This document shows positions 22,643-34,924 of a DNA stretch of 64,000 nucleotides, piece after piece. Each line of letters opens with the position of its first letter. Position 1 is the stretch's first letter. Source of the DNA: Combretum micranthum. Taxonomy: Eukaryota > Streptophyta > Magnoliopsida > Myrtales > Combretaceae. Under the pieces are notes generated by a model. It saw nothing but the letters and a program-made list of their open reading frames with translations, had not been told where the DNA came from and did not search any database. A program made the position numbers and the translations under genes. The stretch is from the NCBI GenBank assembly GCA_024138025.1, contig JAMXBD010002786.1, positions 62,001-126,000 of the forward strand. Reading direction: 5' to 3'.

Positions 22643-22655
22643 TGCTTTGATACCA
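22643..22655 (-). other. primer-binding site of the copia element (tRNA-Met)
   Basis: Minus strand TGGTATCAAAGCA, matching the 3' end of initiator tRNA-Met in the form common for plant copia elements, two bases from the LTR border at 22658. Confidence 0.92.
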
Positions 22656-24900
22656 ATTGTTGGTCCAAAAAGATAACCAAGAGGGGGGGTGAATTGGTTT
22701 TCCAAAATGCAAATTTAAGCTTCTCAAAAACTTAACCAAATTCACAAACTTAGTTAATCAAATTAAAATGGCTTTTTAAACTCACTTGAAAATAATAAAC
22801 TTAATAAACAAAATTTTATTTCACAATTCGGATGAAAAAGATTGAAAAATGATAATTGTTCATTAAACAAAAACCAGAGTGAAACTTCCAGTTTTAGTCT
22901 TTGAATTAGTCTCTAATTAGTAATAGCACTTCCAGTTACTCTCTGATTTGGTTTCTGAATCTAAATTGTAGCTCATCCAAACAATAAGATATGCACGAAA
23001 TTTAAAGAGATAAGAGAGAAGAGAGTGCAAAGTTGATTTATAGAGGTTCCGCCTTGAGCATCAATCCTCTCTTCCAGCACTAAGCCGGGGTCCGGTATTC
23101 CACACCGGTATGTTCCACTATCCAACAAATCAATAAGTTACAAGTTGTCTTTTGCCAAAACACTTGGCTACAAATGTACTCAGCTTGATCCTCCTAGGTT
23201 CCTTCAAGCTATAATCCAACTACTCAGCCTACTTGTAACTCTCAAACTCACTCGAAGAATAATCAAAAATTAATTTGAGGAAATAAGTAAAATATCCTCG
23301 AATTCAGTACAATGAAAAGTGTAAATGATAGTATTCGCTTGAGGAAAATATTGATAACTTTTTAATGCTTGATTGTTTTTCTACGTAAGGAGTATCTATA
23401 TTTCTTTTGAGCTCGTACTAATTTATTTATGCCTCTTCAACGGCTAGAAAAGGATTAGATCCTGATATTTTGTAAATAATTCGGACAGGACGCTGTTCAT
23501 CTCTCTCTCCAATGGCAATAAATATGGATAAAGATGAATTCCTTTTATCTTGTTGGTTCTAATATTGAGCTTGAAATTGGGATATGACCTTCTGATGGAT
23601 TTTCTTCAAACATTAAAATCTGAATTGGCTTTGTTGTAGATAATCTTTAAAAGATTACCTGATCACATCATTCTTGATATGAAGAAAAATCCCATGAAAT
23701 AGTAGCTTCATTAATCTGTTATTGATTGATGCATTCAAAATTTGAATTTCTTGATCTTGGATTAAACTCGTCCTTGATGATAATCACATTTAGATTCTCT
23801 TCTTATTCATAATGTCACGAAATTATAATATGTCTAAAAATGAACCTTGAATTTCCTGTCGTGATACTTCAATCCTATCAAAAATCATCAATTAATCCTT
23901 AATCAATATAACCTTAAATCCCCTTGGATAATTGAACCACTTTATGGAACATAATTGAATGCATTTTCTAAATACATTCACTTGATGCTGGGTCTTCAAT
24001 ATTATGAATAATTTGGAATCATTCGTTATTTATATTTATGATCGTGATCTTGCATACTTCAAGTCCTTGAAAATTGCTTTCTAAATTGCCTTCTGACTGA
24101 TATACAAGTCTTATAAATCATTGAATTTCCTTCTGAATTACTTTCTCACTACTCACTTTTTCTTGAAAACCTCTCATAATACTTTTTGAAATACTTCTGA
24201 GTTGTATTGTGAGCATCTAATTTTTAAGGTAATATCAAGTTCAAACTCTAAACTGAAAAGTCAACCGGAGACCTTGAGTCAACAAATTCCCAAGAAACCT
24301 TAGTGGTTTAGATTCGACAATTCCGTATTCCTAAACCAAGAAGTCGAAATACGAGTGAAAAATGTAGTTTGGTTCATAATAATATTAGGGTGCTTAAAAA
24401 GATCAGATTAGCAAATTTTCGATCTATTTCGAACTCGATCGGATACAGACTTTGAAAAGTGTGTCCCAGGGCTCGCGATATTAAATATATGATATTAATA
24501 CTGTTAGACTCGTAATTTCATAAGATTTCCAAATATATCAATTATATAACTTTTTGGGTTATAAAAGTACAATTATAATCTTTTATCGTATTTTCATACT
24601 ACCGTACTTTAAGTGTCTAATCTACTTTTTGATTTCTTCTACCCTAACCTATTTCTTACATCCTTACAACTTTATTCCTACTATTTCATTATTTTCCTTA
24701 TAATTTACTTTTCCAATATAACTTTTATACTACCTAAATTACTTTATTAATTTTGAATCTTACACAACACAACACAAACAAAACCCTCCCCCCCCCCCTC
24801 CCCCTCTCTCTCTCTATGAACCGGCGTAACTCCCACCCTCTTTCTCTCTCTCAATTTATTCTATTTCTTTTCTTTTTACACAAACCCTAATCTATTTATC

Positions 24901-24909
24901 TATATATAT
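24901..24909 (+). promoter_or_regulatory. TATA-like box in copy B
   Basis: TATATATAT after a CT-rich stretch, about 160 bases before the donor-like site at 25069/25070. Same place as the TATA-like boxes of copies C and D. Confidence 0.5.
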
Positions 24910-26775
24910 CCCTTTATACCAACTTTACTTCACTTTGTCACTTTTCACTAAACCAAACTCTTGCAAAAATTTTCTTTCTCTCTTCCTCTCCCCTTGCAAA
25001 ACCGTAACACACACATATACACACACTCACATATTTTTCTTCAAGTTTCTTGTTCCAAACATCTAATAGGTAAAGATCTATACCTTATCACCTTAAAAAC
25101 ATGTAATGGCAATATTATTCATGTGTGATTCCACTCAAAAATCCCCCTAAGCTTCAAACTAGGGATGTGAAAACACTTGAATATGAGATCCTTGCCATCA
25201 CAATGTTATATATCTTGTTATTTGAGTTATTTTGCTATCATCTTGTTTTATTATCAAGTCATGTTGTTATTATTAACATTTTATGCGTGTATTCATCATC
25301 TAGCCATATCCACATAATATTCATAGTGTTCATGCATTTATAACTAGTATAATAAACTAGATCTAGTTGTTTTGAGTTCATAAATGCATTAGGCTTTTGT
25401 TTTATGTTCATAAATAACTTGTAATGGCATGATGATAGTAGGAAAATATTAGAAAGCTCAAGATCTACTTTAGTTTCAATAAAAATAATTTTTGAAAATT
25501 CGAATAAAAAAGAAACCCTATTTAGGGAATAAATATCATAAATGAATGATCTTGATGAGTAAAGCTTAGATCTACTAAGGAATATTTTCAAAACAATGAC
25601 AAGTTTACAAAAGTTATATTTCAATCCCAATAACAAGTTTTAAATTCGTAATAAATGAAGCTTGAAGTGTAAACAACCATTTTTCAACCCAAAAACAAGA
25701 TTTTTATTAAAGAAATGGAAGCCTTAGGGAGTAGGTTTGATTGGAAAATGATTTTTGAAAGACTAAATGAGTTTTATAATGAAAACAATCTCAAATGAAA
25801 TTTTTAAAATTCGGATTTGAAAATGGCCACTATTTAAGCACCTATTTCCAAAAGTCAAAATGATGATTTTTATGGGATACATATAATAAAGACTTAATTT
25901 TGATAAGGATAAGAGAGGTTTTTCAAAGTGTAATCCTAGAACAATGAATGGTTTCCAAGAATAGATTAAACAATGTTTTCATTCTCTAAAATTTTGTAAA
26001 ATTCGTAATTAGGTAGACTACCTAATTAAACATCTATTTTCTAACCCCAAAAAGAAGGTTTTTATTGAAATAATGAAGGTGATGGCTATGTAGGTCATCA
26101 AGTTTGAGTTTTGATAAAAGCAAGTGTGATTTTACAAGAAGAAATACTATTTTTTTTAAGCCTAGTAAATTTCAAAAGTTTTGTAAAGCAAAAGTTTTTC
26201 AAACAGAATTCTGGTACTATAAATTAAGAATACATATATAGATAGTTCATCTCATAACCTTCATGACAATAGCTTGGAAGTATTGCATATATACATGATG
26301 CACTTATAGAAACAAAGTTAGGAAAATAATGTCCTATACATCCAATTTGACATTATCTAATACATGAGGAATTAGAATTACCAATACCCATAAATCATGC
26401 ATGATATTGAGTTATATATGTAAGAGTCTTACAAGATATAATGATAGATAAGTATCTATCAAAGCTTTAGTATGATACTTGGTTTGAAATTAGGAGTTGA
26501 ATTGTGGAATGAGAAATTCGTATAGTATTATGTACCCTACTGTTCATGGACCAAACGACCTTGTTTGTGGAAATAACTCTAGAAATAGATAGCTCTTGTC
26601 GAATAGGTAGAAATCAGTATATAATATGCGAAATTCTGAGTTAAAATGACCAAATTATGGCCGTTTTAATTTGGAATTTCCTCTTAGACGAATTTTGACG
26701 AACTTGTTAGAATATAATTTGTAAGTTCATTCAAACTTGATAGAAATACTCATTGGAGTTATTTCTTTTGATTAG

Positions 26776-26845
26776 GAAACTTGGGAGACGGATTAGACCT
26801 TCCCGAGGATTATTATGATTAAGTAGATTTTCGCATCATGGCAAA
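26776..26845 (+). other. mini-exon-like block in copy B
   Basis: 70 bases between TTGATTAG and GTGAGTTC. One frame reads DGLDLPEDYYD followed by TAA. Border bases and peptide match the blocks in A, C and D although the surrounding sequence has diverged. Confidence 0.5.
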
Positions 26846-27202
26846 GTGAGTTCACTATCTTTAAATTTTATGCTTATGCTTGTAATATTAGTGGCATTAG
26901 AATTAAGACAAGATAAAATTTGACTGTGTGTATATGATTTCTATATGGGTGAATTGATGATAAGAATATCAAAATGAGCTTGTTGTAAATATTTATATGA
27001 CTTAGTATAGAATTAATTGTCTGCAATACCGTGATCATCCATAAATTGTTAAATTAAAATGCCATGATCTTATAATCAAATTGGCCATGCATACCATATG
27101 TGAGTCACATTGCATAGATTATTATACATTTGTGGAAAGAAGGCATAATAGCTTGGCAACAAGGGGCCTGTAAACTTGAATGTTGGTGTAAGGGCTAGAA
27201 TG

Positions 27203-27288
27203 GAAAATGTGTGTGGGTGGGCACCTGTATCAACCACAATATAAATTGAAAATGTGTGTAGGTAAGTACCTGTATCAACCACAATAAA
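27203..27288 (+). repeat. two-unit tandem repeat private to copy B
   Basis: Two units of about 45 bp, each with AAAATGTGTG and CCTGTATCAACCACAAT, directly upstream of the conserved anchor. Confidence 0.8.
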
Positions 27289-28075
27289 TATGAGAAAAAT
27301 TGAAATCTTTGGTCGTATGGGCCTAAAACACCTAATCCCGAATGGAGGGCGTAAATCCATTCAACATAAGATTTCCAAATGGTCTTATGTATTGTATGCT
27401 CACGTGTTTGTGCATTCATATGATTGTTAATATAACTTGTCTGTTATATATCACTTGTTGAGAATTTAATTTTGGAAGTGGAACTCACTAAGCTCGTAAG
27501 CTTATACCCCAATAGTTTCCTATTGCAGTATGAATATTTATGGCTATCTCCAAGGAGCCATTTTACTCAGGCACAGCTTTTGGAACTTAAGGAGCTTTTT
27601 GAAGAAGTCAAGACCTAGATATAGGAATAGACTTCTAGTTGAATCTCCTCAATCGATATATATGATGATTGTTGTAAGAGACATTTGAGAACTTAAAAAC
27701 TCTTAATATTTTGACAGGGGCATACCCTTTAGAATCGTGTAATAGATTAAATCTAGATATAACTGTTATGATTTACATTCTTATTGCTATGTATGCCTCC
27801 TTAAGCTATTTTGATTCAAAGTATGGTTCCCTATATATTGAACATAAGCCTTGCACCCGGTGTTTAAACTCATAGAGTGACTTAAGTTGTCATACTTGAG
27901 TTTAGATATCGAGTGTGGCGGATTGTCACGTTTAGGGTACCCTTTGGGGCGTGACATGTATCTTTTTGTAAACATTGTTATAAAACTTTTGCTCATGCTG
28001 CACACTTAATGGATTTATTAGTAAACACTTAACTCTTTTTGTTATGATCAAAATCATCATTGAGAGAAACCAACA

Positions 28076-30127
28076 AGGTTCAACTTGATTAAATAAACTT
28101 GAATGAGTTAAAATGAATCAGATTGCGTTAGTTTAACTATATTTGACTTAGTTTTTGAATTAAAGTTTTAAGGTTAATTAATTTGACTAAGTTTAAGTTA
28201 ATGTAAGCTCGAGTTGACATAGATCCTAGATGTATAACAAATTAGTAATGAATCTAAGCACAACATGACTTAATGAACTTCATTAAGCTAAAATGAGTTA
28301 GATTGTCTAAGTTGAATTAACTTGACTTATTAAATGACTTAAGTGAATAACTCTAATCAATTTGGCTAGGATTTAGTTAAAGGGAGTTAATGATTAATAA
28401 TTGGTTTAAGTTAATGAGATGGGATAATCTTAGATTAACATAGTGAATATGTTGTTTCAAATGTTTATTTGCTTAGGAATTTTGTGTTTTTGGAATATGA
28501 ATGTTTTGTTGATGTTCTTGTAATAAAATGCTATAATCAAAGAGAAAAGAAATACTTTGGCAAATGAAAGAGAACTGTCCGCATTTTGGCAGGGCGATCT
28601 TCGTAGCCATAACAGGGTTCCAAGTTAGTGTTTGATCAAATAGGATTAATAAAAGTTTGAGAAAAGTGGATTATTAGTTTAGTTTAGTTTCTTATACGAG
28701 TTCTTTCCTTAACAAAAGCGGATATCTGATTTATCTTCTGGATTATCTTTTGAAATTCCTTCTGAGGTTATGTTTCTATTTCATATTCAAGGTACGTAGT
28801 AACTTGTGTGTTGGATGTTAGGATAGGCATCTAAAATGCATTAAGAACTTAAATTCGGTTTAATAATTGATGAGTGTTGGTTGTGTTTTCCGCTGTTGAA
28901 ATCCGATTCTTACCTTGGAGTAGAAGATCAGTATCTGGTCCGGGGAGTGGCAAACCTGTCATGATGCAATGACATGTTAGAATAGGCGCTTAGGCCACTT
29001 GTCATGATGCAATGACTTCATACTATGATGCAATGGCATACCATGATATAATGGCGACTTCTTTTTAAATGGCACAGTGGGTAATCGATAGGGAATGTAG
29101 TAATAGTATAACATTTATTTATCTTAAGAAAAAATAATATGATTTAATTCAATGTTTATAGGAGTATGTGAAATAATTTATATTATGGATTAAGTTAAGT
29201 AAAGTTGAGTAACGGCTATCAACCCTAAATGAGATTACTAATATTTTCGGTTAGATTTATGAGATAAAGGTATCTAGGCTATCTATATCAACTTCCTGAG
29301 CAGTTGCTGTTACTCAGGACCCCTAGATTCCCAATGGCTCGTTTCGAAGTGTGAGTGCTCCAGTGTTGTTTTGTTTATTTTAATGGAAAGATAATAACTT
29401 GTGGATTGATGCATTGTATTTAGTTAAGCCATATGTCACACTGCATGTGCTTGTGTTACTGTGTACTGAGCTTCGGCTCATTATTGTTATTATTGTTCTT
29501 TTCTCTAGGTGATATATTGAGGATGATGATGAAAATTGATGATGATAATGTTGGTGATGATGATGTTAATGATGATTTGATGAAGATGATGATGGTGTTC
29601 CTTGTTGATGATGATGTTGTTGTTGATGGAGTCGATGATGATGGATGATGTTGATGATGCTTGACTTGGGTTTTGGGCACTTGTGATGATTCGGAGAGGA
29701 TTTGTGGATGAGTGAAGTGAGTAGGAGCATGAATGTAGTGTAGTTATTTTATTTCTTTTTGTTTTGAATTAGTGAGATCTGGATTTATAATTTAAACTTG
29801 TTATATTCTTTAAAAGGCATAATGGAGCCCATGTTTTGTAATTAAACTTTTGCAAAGCTTTGTTTAATTGAATAATTTTTCACTTGAGAGAGTGGAAGTT
29901 TTGAAATGTCTTTATTTTGAAATTGCTTTATAAAATTTATTTCTGCTACTGAATCCAGTATTTAAAAATCTAATTAAACGATTTCATAACTTAAAATTGA
30001 GTAGCAATGTTCAACATAAGCAAAATCTTTTAAACGAAACCTGAGCATATAATACTTTAGAGTATTATACGTGGCGGCAACGCCTTAATCGATTTAATTC
30101 AAATGATTAAATTTTTAGGGTGTTACA
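28076..30127 (+). repeat. right part of LTR S1
   Basis: Continues the S1 sequence after the copia insertion and ends GGGTGTTACA (30127), a TG...CA-type LTR end. Its reverse complement is found in S2 (34925-36800). It has three CATGATGCAATG-like motifs (28956-29045) and TTGCTGTTACTCAGGACC (29305), both shared with the gypsy LTR in opposite orientation, a GAT-rich stretch (29519-29660), and an acceptor-like TTTTCTCTAG just before it. No internal domain follows, so S1 is a solo LTR or a fragment. Confidence 0.75.
29519..29660 (+). repeat. GAT-rich imperfect trinucleotide repeat in S1
   Basis: Runs of GATGAT and GTTGAT after CTCTAG. Depending on frame it encodes Asp-rich or Met-rich peptide; open frames on both strands here come from the low complexity. 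Confidence 0.7.
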
Positions 30128-31034
30128 TATTATGTGTCTAAGATAACTACATGATTAATTTAGTAATGTAGAATATTTTATGGGTATTAATTTTAGAGCA
30201 TTTGTATTTTATTATAATTACTTGTGTTATATTTTGAATATTTTTATACGTAATAAATTATTTACATAATTTGAGTGACTTCTAAGAATTCTTTTTTTTT
30301 TCTTTTTTTACTAAAGGAGTTGATGTTATACGTTTCTTTAAGGGTGTTATGATCATTTTTAATTATAAGTTCATAAGAAAATATTTATTTGCGTTTGTTT
30401 TTACTCATTGGACGTTGTTTGATTCTATGTGCTTGATGAACATAAAAATATATTTATTTTTTTATTTGTTAGAGTTAAAGTTTTGCTGGTTGATTAATTG
30501 CGTTATTTCTTATTAGAGAATTTTCAGGGCATAATTATTGTTTTTTGAATTATTTTTCAAAATTGATTGGTAGTTCTTTTTAATTTAGTGGAGTTTCTAA
30601 TAGCTGATGATTGCGAAGGCTTAAGGAAATTTTGTTAATGAAGATTGGAATTTCTAAAACTATAATTATAGAAAAATCATAAGCGATTTTTGTGACTTGT
30701 CTCAATCTCTTTTTTACAATATTTTATAATCTATTATTGTTAATTATCAAATTAGGTTATACAAAATTAAGGGGTTTATATTATTCCCTACTCATTATAT
30801 GATATTGTTCATAATCTTTAGACACAGGGCAATGATCCTTTCTTCTCAAGTTTATTTCCAGAAAAAATCCAACCAAAACATACTCATTTTCCTTATTCAA
30901 CATCTTTAGACTTATCTTATCTCCTTATTATCACACATTCATAATACTAAAAGTCAATTTTCAATTCTTACCTTGTTATTGCAGCCGGAGGGTGATCCTC
31001 CAAGCTTAAAAAACCTCTAAACTTGATTTCCTTA
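30128..31034. other. AT-rich repeat debris, host of copy C (left)
   Basis: No gene is visible. The last 200 bases are pyrimidine-rich and LTR-like, with TTACCTTGTTATTGCAGCCG near 30969. The sequence continues at 34540 once copy C is ignored (shared cctta). Confidence 0.5.
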
Positions 31035-31673
31035 TGTAAATCCCCAAATTTTCGGAATCAGTTTAGCCTAAAACCCTAAACCAGAAGTCAATCGGAACCC
31101 TAACGGTCAACAAAACCCTAGATAGACGAAATAGCTTAAGTCCGGTACCCCAAATAAGAAATTCAGTGAGGATAAGTAGAAGTTTAGAATGAAGAATAGT
31201 GCGAAATTATCTAAGGCTACATAAAAAGATCAGATTAATAAAACCGTAACTCGTCTCGAACCCGATCAGACATGGTTCTCGAAAAACGTGTCCAGGACCC
31301 CGAAATAGTAAAAATATTCAGAATATACCGTTAGACTCGTAAAAATACAAGGTTTTCAAAATATCAATTTTGTAATTTTTCGGTAAGTAAAAATAACAGA
31401 TATCGCATTTATACGTGTATTTTCTTACTATCGGTACTTTATTAGTCATATCTACTTTATAGTACACTATTCATTACTATTCTACACTATTCTTTTATCT
31501 TTATTTTTTCTTACACCTACTCTTACACACTCCATAACCTATAACCTTTACTTTTTACCTTTCCCATAACTTTATTTCACATCTACCTTACATATTACTA
31601 CATTTATTTAACAAAATAAAATAAAAAAATCTCTTCCCCTCTCTATCAATGTGGCCGACGCCACAACCCCCCA

Positions 31674-31695
31674 CCCCCCCCCCCCCCCCCCCCCC
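31674..31695 (+). repeat. 22-base poly-C run in copy C
   Basis: Sits about 70 bases before the TATA box. Copies A and B have shorter C-rich stretches at the same place. Confidence 0.85.
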
Positions 31696-31765
31696 TCCTC
31701 TATCTTCCTCAATTTGTTTCAATTTTTATTTATTTTAATCATATAAATATCCCTCCACATTTTTC

Positions 31766-31773
31766 TATAAATA
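31766..31773 (+). promoter_or_regulatory. TATA box in copy C
   Basis: TATAAATA in TCTATAAATACCCC, identical in context to copy D (53971-53978), followed by a CT-rich leader and the donor-like site about 185 bases later. Confidence 0.6.
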
Positions 31774-33382
31774 CCCCCCTCCTCTTTCACTTCTTTCACA
31801 CCAATACTACCTACAAATTTCTTACTAAAACTCTCTCAAATTCTCCTCTCAAAACTCTCTCCAACTACCATCCCAAAACTCTCTCAAAATAATTTCAAAA
31901 CAACTTCTACCTACAACAAAACCCATAACCACATACTACTACCGAAATCTTCTTTAGGTAACCATCTCATATTATTTTCTTCTTCTCATGTCATATAACT
32001 TTACATGACCATAGTGTGAGTTTCCAAAGACTAAATGTTATGGAAGCTACATTATGTTCATGTATTGTTCTTATTCATGAAAATTTATTTATGTTTATGT
32101 TATTACTTTTGTTCATATTATTGTTACTATATCTAAATATTATTATCTATATATATACATATTCTTTAGAGCATATAAGCTCACTTGCAATTTATTTATT
32201 TATTTATTCCTTGTTATTTTAAGACTAGTCTCTAGTCTTAGACTTGTCCTCATCAAGTCAAAATAAATTTTTCTTTCTTTCATTTTATTTTATTTTGAGA
32301 CTAGTCTACTTCTTAGTCCCGAGAGCCTTGAAAAAGCCAAGACTCCCAATACTTGACTTTATTATATATGTTATGTTATTTTGCTTGCTATTATTTTGTC
32401 ATAATTCATGTTCATTTAAATTGTTGTCCAAAGTTTCAAGTTCTAAAAATAATTATCACAAAGGAGATTTTGATGCTTTAAAAATAAGTTTATGTAAAGT
32501 ATAAGATTTATGGTTTAAACAAAAATAAAGTTAACTCTTTTCAAGTTACAAAAAGAATTCACTAAAATTTTTTAAACTTCTTTTGTCATGAAAAGCTTCT
32601 TAAAACCTTTAATATTCCACTTTGTTTTTCCAAAAGAAAATACTTGTTGGTACAAAAATAATTTTTATGAAAAAGATAACATAATGAAAGAAGGAGGAAT
32701 TCTCAAAGTAAAGGTCTTTACAAATAAACAAGACAAAGATCTTTGCAAACAAATTATTTGAATAGGAAAAATAAATAGGAAAAAGAGTATTAATATAAAA
32801 CTTAGAAAGAAGAAACTTTATTTTCAAAAAGTTACTTGGAAATATATATAAGCCAACATAAAACATTTTAGAAAAATAAAAGAAACAAAATATTCATTTC
32901 AAGGGGTTTACAAACATGAATTCTTGTAAACTATATTTTTCTAAAAACTCCAAAAACCGACATAATTTTACTTGAGCAAAATGAATGGACAACAACCACT
33001 TGAGCATGAATAAATATGAGCTAAGTAACCATAAAAAGAGAATTTTTCAACTATATAGATAACTAAGTATTTATCAAACAAATTTTGATTGATTAAACCA
33101 AAGTTGTTTTTGCATTGGAAAATCCGTGGTGAATTTTGTCGCCACTGTTTCAGAGCCTATATGACCTTGTTTATTAAAAATAATTTTAGAAATGGGTAGA
33201 TCTTTTCGAGTAGGTAGAAATCGGTATATTATATGCGCGATTCCGAGTTAAAATGACTAAGTTATGACCATTTTAAATTGGAACTTTCCTTTATACGAAC
33301 TTTAACGTTCTTTTGACATTGTTTTGTCAAAATTCAAGAAAATCATCAAGAAATACTCATTGTAGGTATTTTCTTTGGCTAG

Positions 33383-33480
33383 GTAACTCTAAGGAAGGAT
33401 ACCTTTATCCCGAAGATTATTTCGATTAAGAAGAGTGTGTGAACGACTCATCCATGTAGAGAAGTAGTCGACATGGCATC
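33383..33480 (+). other. mini-exon-like block in copy C
   Basis: 98 bases between TTTGGCTAG and GTGAGTTT. One frame reads GYLYPEDYFD then TAA. It is longer than in A, B and D because of about 30 extra bases after the stop. Confidence 0.5.
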
Positions 33481-33801
33481 GTGAGTTTATTTCCTTTAAA
33501 TGCTATACTTGTTGTGCTTGTAATTTAGTTGCATTAAAAGCTAGGAAAAGATAAATGGATATGTATGAAAAATAATTCTTTGAAAGAATCCTAAGAATAT
33601 CGAGGCCGGAATTGATTTAAAATGTTTGTTTTAGTATAAGTACTTGCTTTGTATGAGATGCTTTGATCACCTTAAACTTGATAATAATAATGTTACGATA
33701 TCATAAATAAAAGGATTTATGCATACTATAAAGTGAGTCACATTGCATTTTGGGTTATTATTCTTGGGTGAGAAGGATAGTAAGCTCGTGTCGAAAGTAA
33801 C

Positions 33802-33928
33802 ACTTGGCGGAAGATCCGAAAGCGATTGCTTGACGGCGTTATGGAAAAAGGAAATGCTTGGCGAAAGATCCGAAAGTAAGGCTCAATTCAAGTAGACTTC
33901 ATGTGCTTGGCGATATTGATCGAAAGCA
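33802..33928 (+). repeat. imperfect tandem repeat private to copy C
   Basis: Three units beginning CTTGGCG, the first two followed by AAGATCCGAAAG. Same place as the arrays of A and B, unrelated in sequence. Confidence 0.75.
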
Positions 33929-34544
33929 TAAAGCTTTTTATTAAAACTACTTGTTTTGAGGTCATGTATCACCAAACCCCGAATGGAGGGCGTAAATCAA
34001 TTCAACATATAGTTCCCGGAAAACTATATGCCTTATTTGCCCACGTGTATGTTGCATTCCATTTGTTTGTTTAATTAACTTGTTTGAAACTTTGTCACAA
34101 GAAGTTATTTATGGAAATAATTCTCATTGAGCCCGTTAGCTTATACCCCCATAGATATCTTTTGCAGTTTCCTTATTTATGGTTAAGGCCATGAGAACCC
34201 TGCGATCAGGTAATTTCTTTTGGATAAGGAAATTTTAGATGAAGTGTAGTATTAATAATGATGTACAAATATCCTTGTAATAGATTAGTAATTAAAGGGA
34301 AATGACCCTAAGTTGTAACGATCGTTGTTATAGGAAATTGAATATTATGAATCCTCTTTTCTTAATATGTTATTGTATCTTCTTAAGCTTCATAATTCCA
34401 TGTATGGTTCTCTAAAGTTGTGAAAGCACACCTTACACTTAATATAAAAGTTTTTGGGAATGACTAAGGTTGTTATTCTTAAGCTTTAATATTGAGTGTG
34501 GCGGACTGTCACGTTTAGAGTACCGTTTGGGGCGTGATACCTTA

Positions 34545-34924
34545 CTCCCTTCACTTCCTATCAACATCCCTAGGTCATAATCTACATTTAAAACACCTTA
34601 AAAGCGTGCTTTGACGCTTGAAATCTGCACACTTACCTTGTTACGAATTTTCTTGAGTTCCTTGTACTCCTCTGTCTCCTAGTTCATCGTCATCCTCTTT
34701 CTCAGTTGATTAATGCTAATTATCTATTAATCTCACTTAATAATATCTAAATAAAGGCTAGGGTCTAGGTTTCTTACCTTAGGGTTAGAGTAGGCTTCTT
34801 AAAAGGCAATGGAAGAAAATAAAGTTATTTATATAGGGTCTAGGGTTAAGGGTTTCTAGGTCTCTCCCTAGAGTACCACATGGCACAATCATGGTCATCT
34901 ATTTGTATTAGGCTTTTTTTTTTT
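34545..34924. repeat. LTR-like debris, host of copy C (right)
   Basis: Continues the host of copy C. CTTACCTTGTTACGAATTTT (near 34634) repeats a phrase of the left part, and AAGTTATTTATATAGGG (near 34826) with runs of CTAGGGTT looks like an LTR promoter on the minus strand. Ends in a T run at S2. No gene. Confidence 0.45.

Larger units (their letters stand above)
24208..27956 (+). mobile_element. solo LTR, copy B (family A-D)
   Basis: TGTGAGCATCTAA ... GGGGCGTGACA, 3749 bp, flanked by the exact duplication tgtat (24203-24207 and 27957-27961). The uninterrupted copia LTR at 15900-15915 shows the empty site. Contents in order: a C-rich run (24788-24805), TATA-like box (24901-24909), donor-like AG|GTAAAG (25069/25070), the conserved block GAAATAGATAGCTCTTGTC (26583-26601), mini-exon-like block (26776-26845), two-unit tandem repeat (27203-27288), anchor (near 27338), acceptor-like TTGCAG (to 27528). 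No internal domain. Short open frames inside are not gene-like. Confidence 0.95.
10555..28075 (-). mobile_element. Ty1/copia element, SIRE/Maximus-like, minus strand, with two nested insertions
   Basis: Complete outline of a copia element read right to left: 5' LTR (22658-28075), primer-binding site (22643-22655), Gag with zinc knuckle and a coiled-coil tail, protease, integrase, RT, RNase H (to 17616), a further 3' ORF region (about 16410-17123), polypurine tract (16020-16033) and 3' LTR (10555-16019). PR-IN-RT-RH order is diagnostic of copia. The long Gag with coiled-coil tail and an ORF after pol suggest the SIRE/Maximus lineage. Flanks tagtt (10550-10554) and aggtt (28076-28080) look like a decayed 5-bp target duplication, and the S1 sequence is continuous when the element is ignored. 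Each LTR holds a later insertion (A and B). Confidence 0.93.
22658..28075 (-). repeat. 5' LTR of the copia element, split by solo LTR B
   Basis: From TGTTGGTCCAAAAAG (22658) to AAACCAACA (28075), about 1.66 kb without insertion B. After 24207 the LTR resumes at 27962 with CTTTTTGTAAACATTG, matching the uninterrupted sequence near 15908 in the other LTR. Confidence 0.93.
31035..34539 (+). mobile_element. solo LTR, copy C (family A-D)
   Basis: TGTAAATCCCCAAATTTTCGG (first 20 bases from 31035) to GGGGCGTGATA (34539), 3505 bp, with the exact duplication cctta at 31030-31034 and 34540-34544. The terminal CA has become TA. Contents: 22-base C run (31674-31695), TATA box (31766-31773), donor-like AG|GTAACC (31957/31958), conserved block near 33190 (AGTAGGTAGAAATCGGTATA), mini-exon-like block (33383-33480), private repeat (33802-33928), anchor (near 33977), acceptor-like TTGCAG (to 34167). 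No internal domain or gene. Confidence 0.93.

Noticed and set aside
29433..29680. Asp/Met-rich and Ser/Thr-rich frames on both strands
   Set aside because: Both arise from the GAT trinucleotide-rich stretch of LTR S1. Open frames on both strands are expected from such repeats.
31060..31085. CCCTAAA motifs (also near 10670) as interstitial telomere repeat
   Set aside because: Only one or two isolated units within LTR sequence, not an array.
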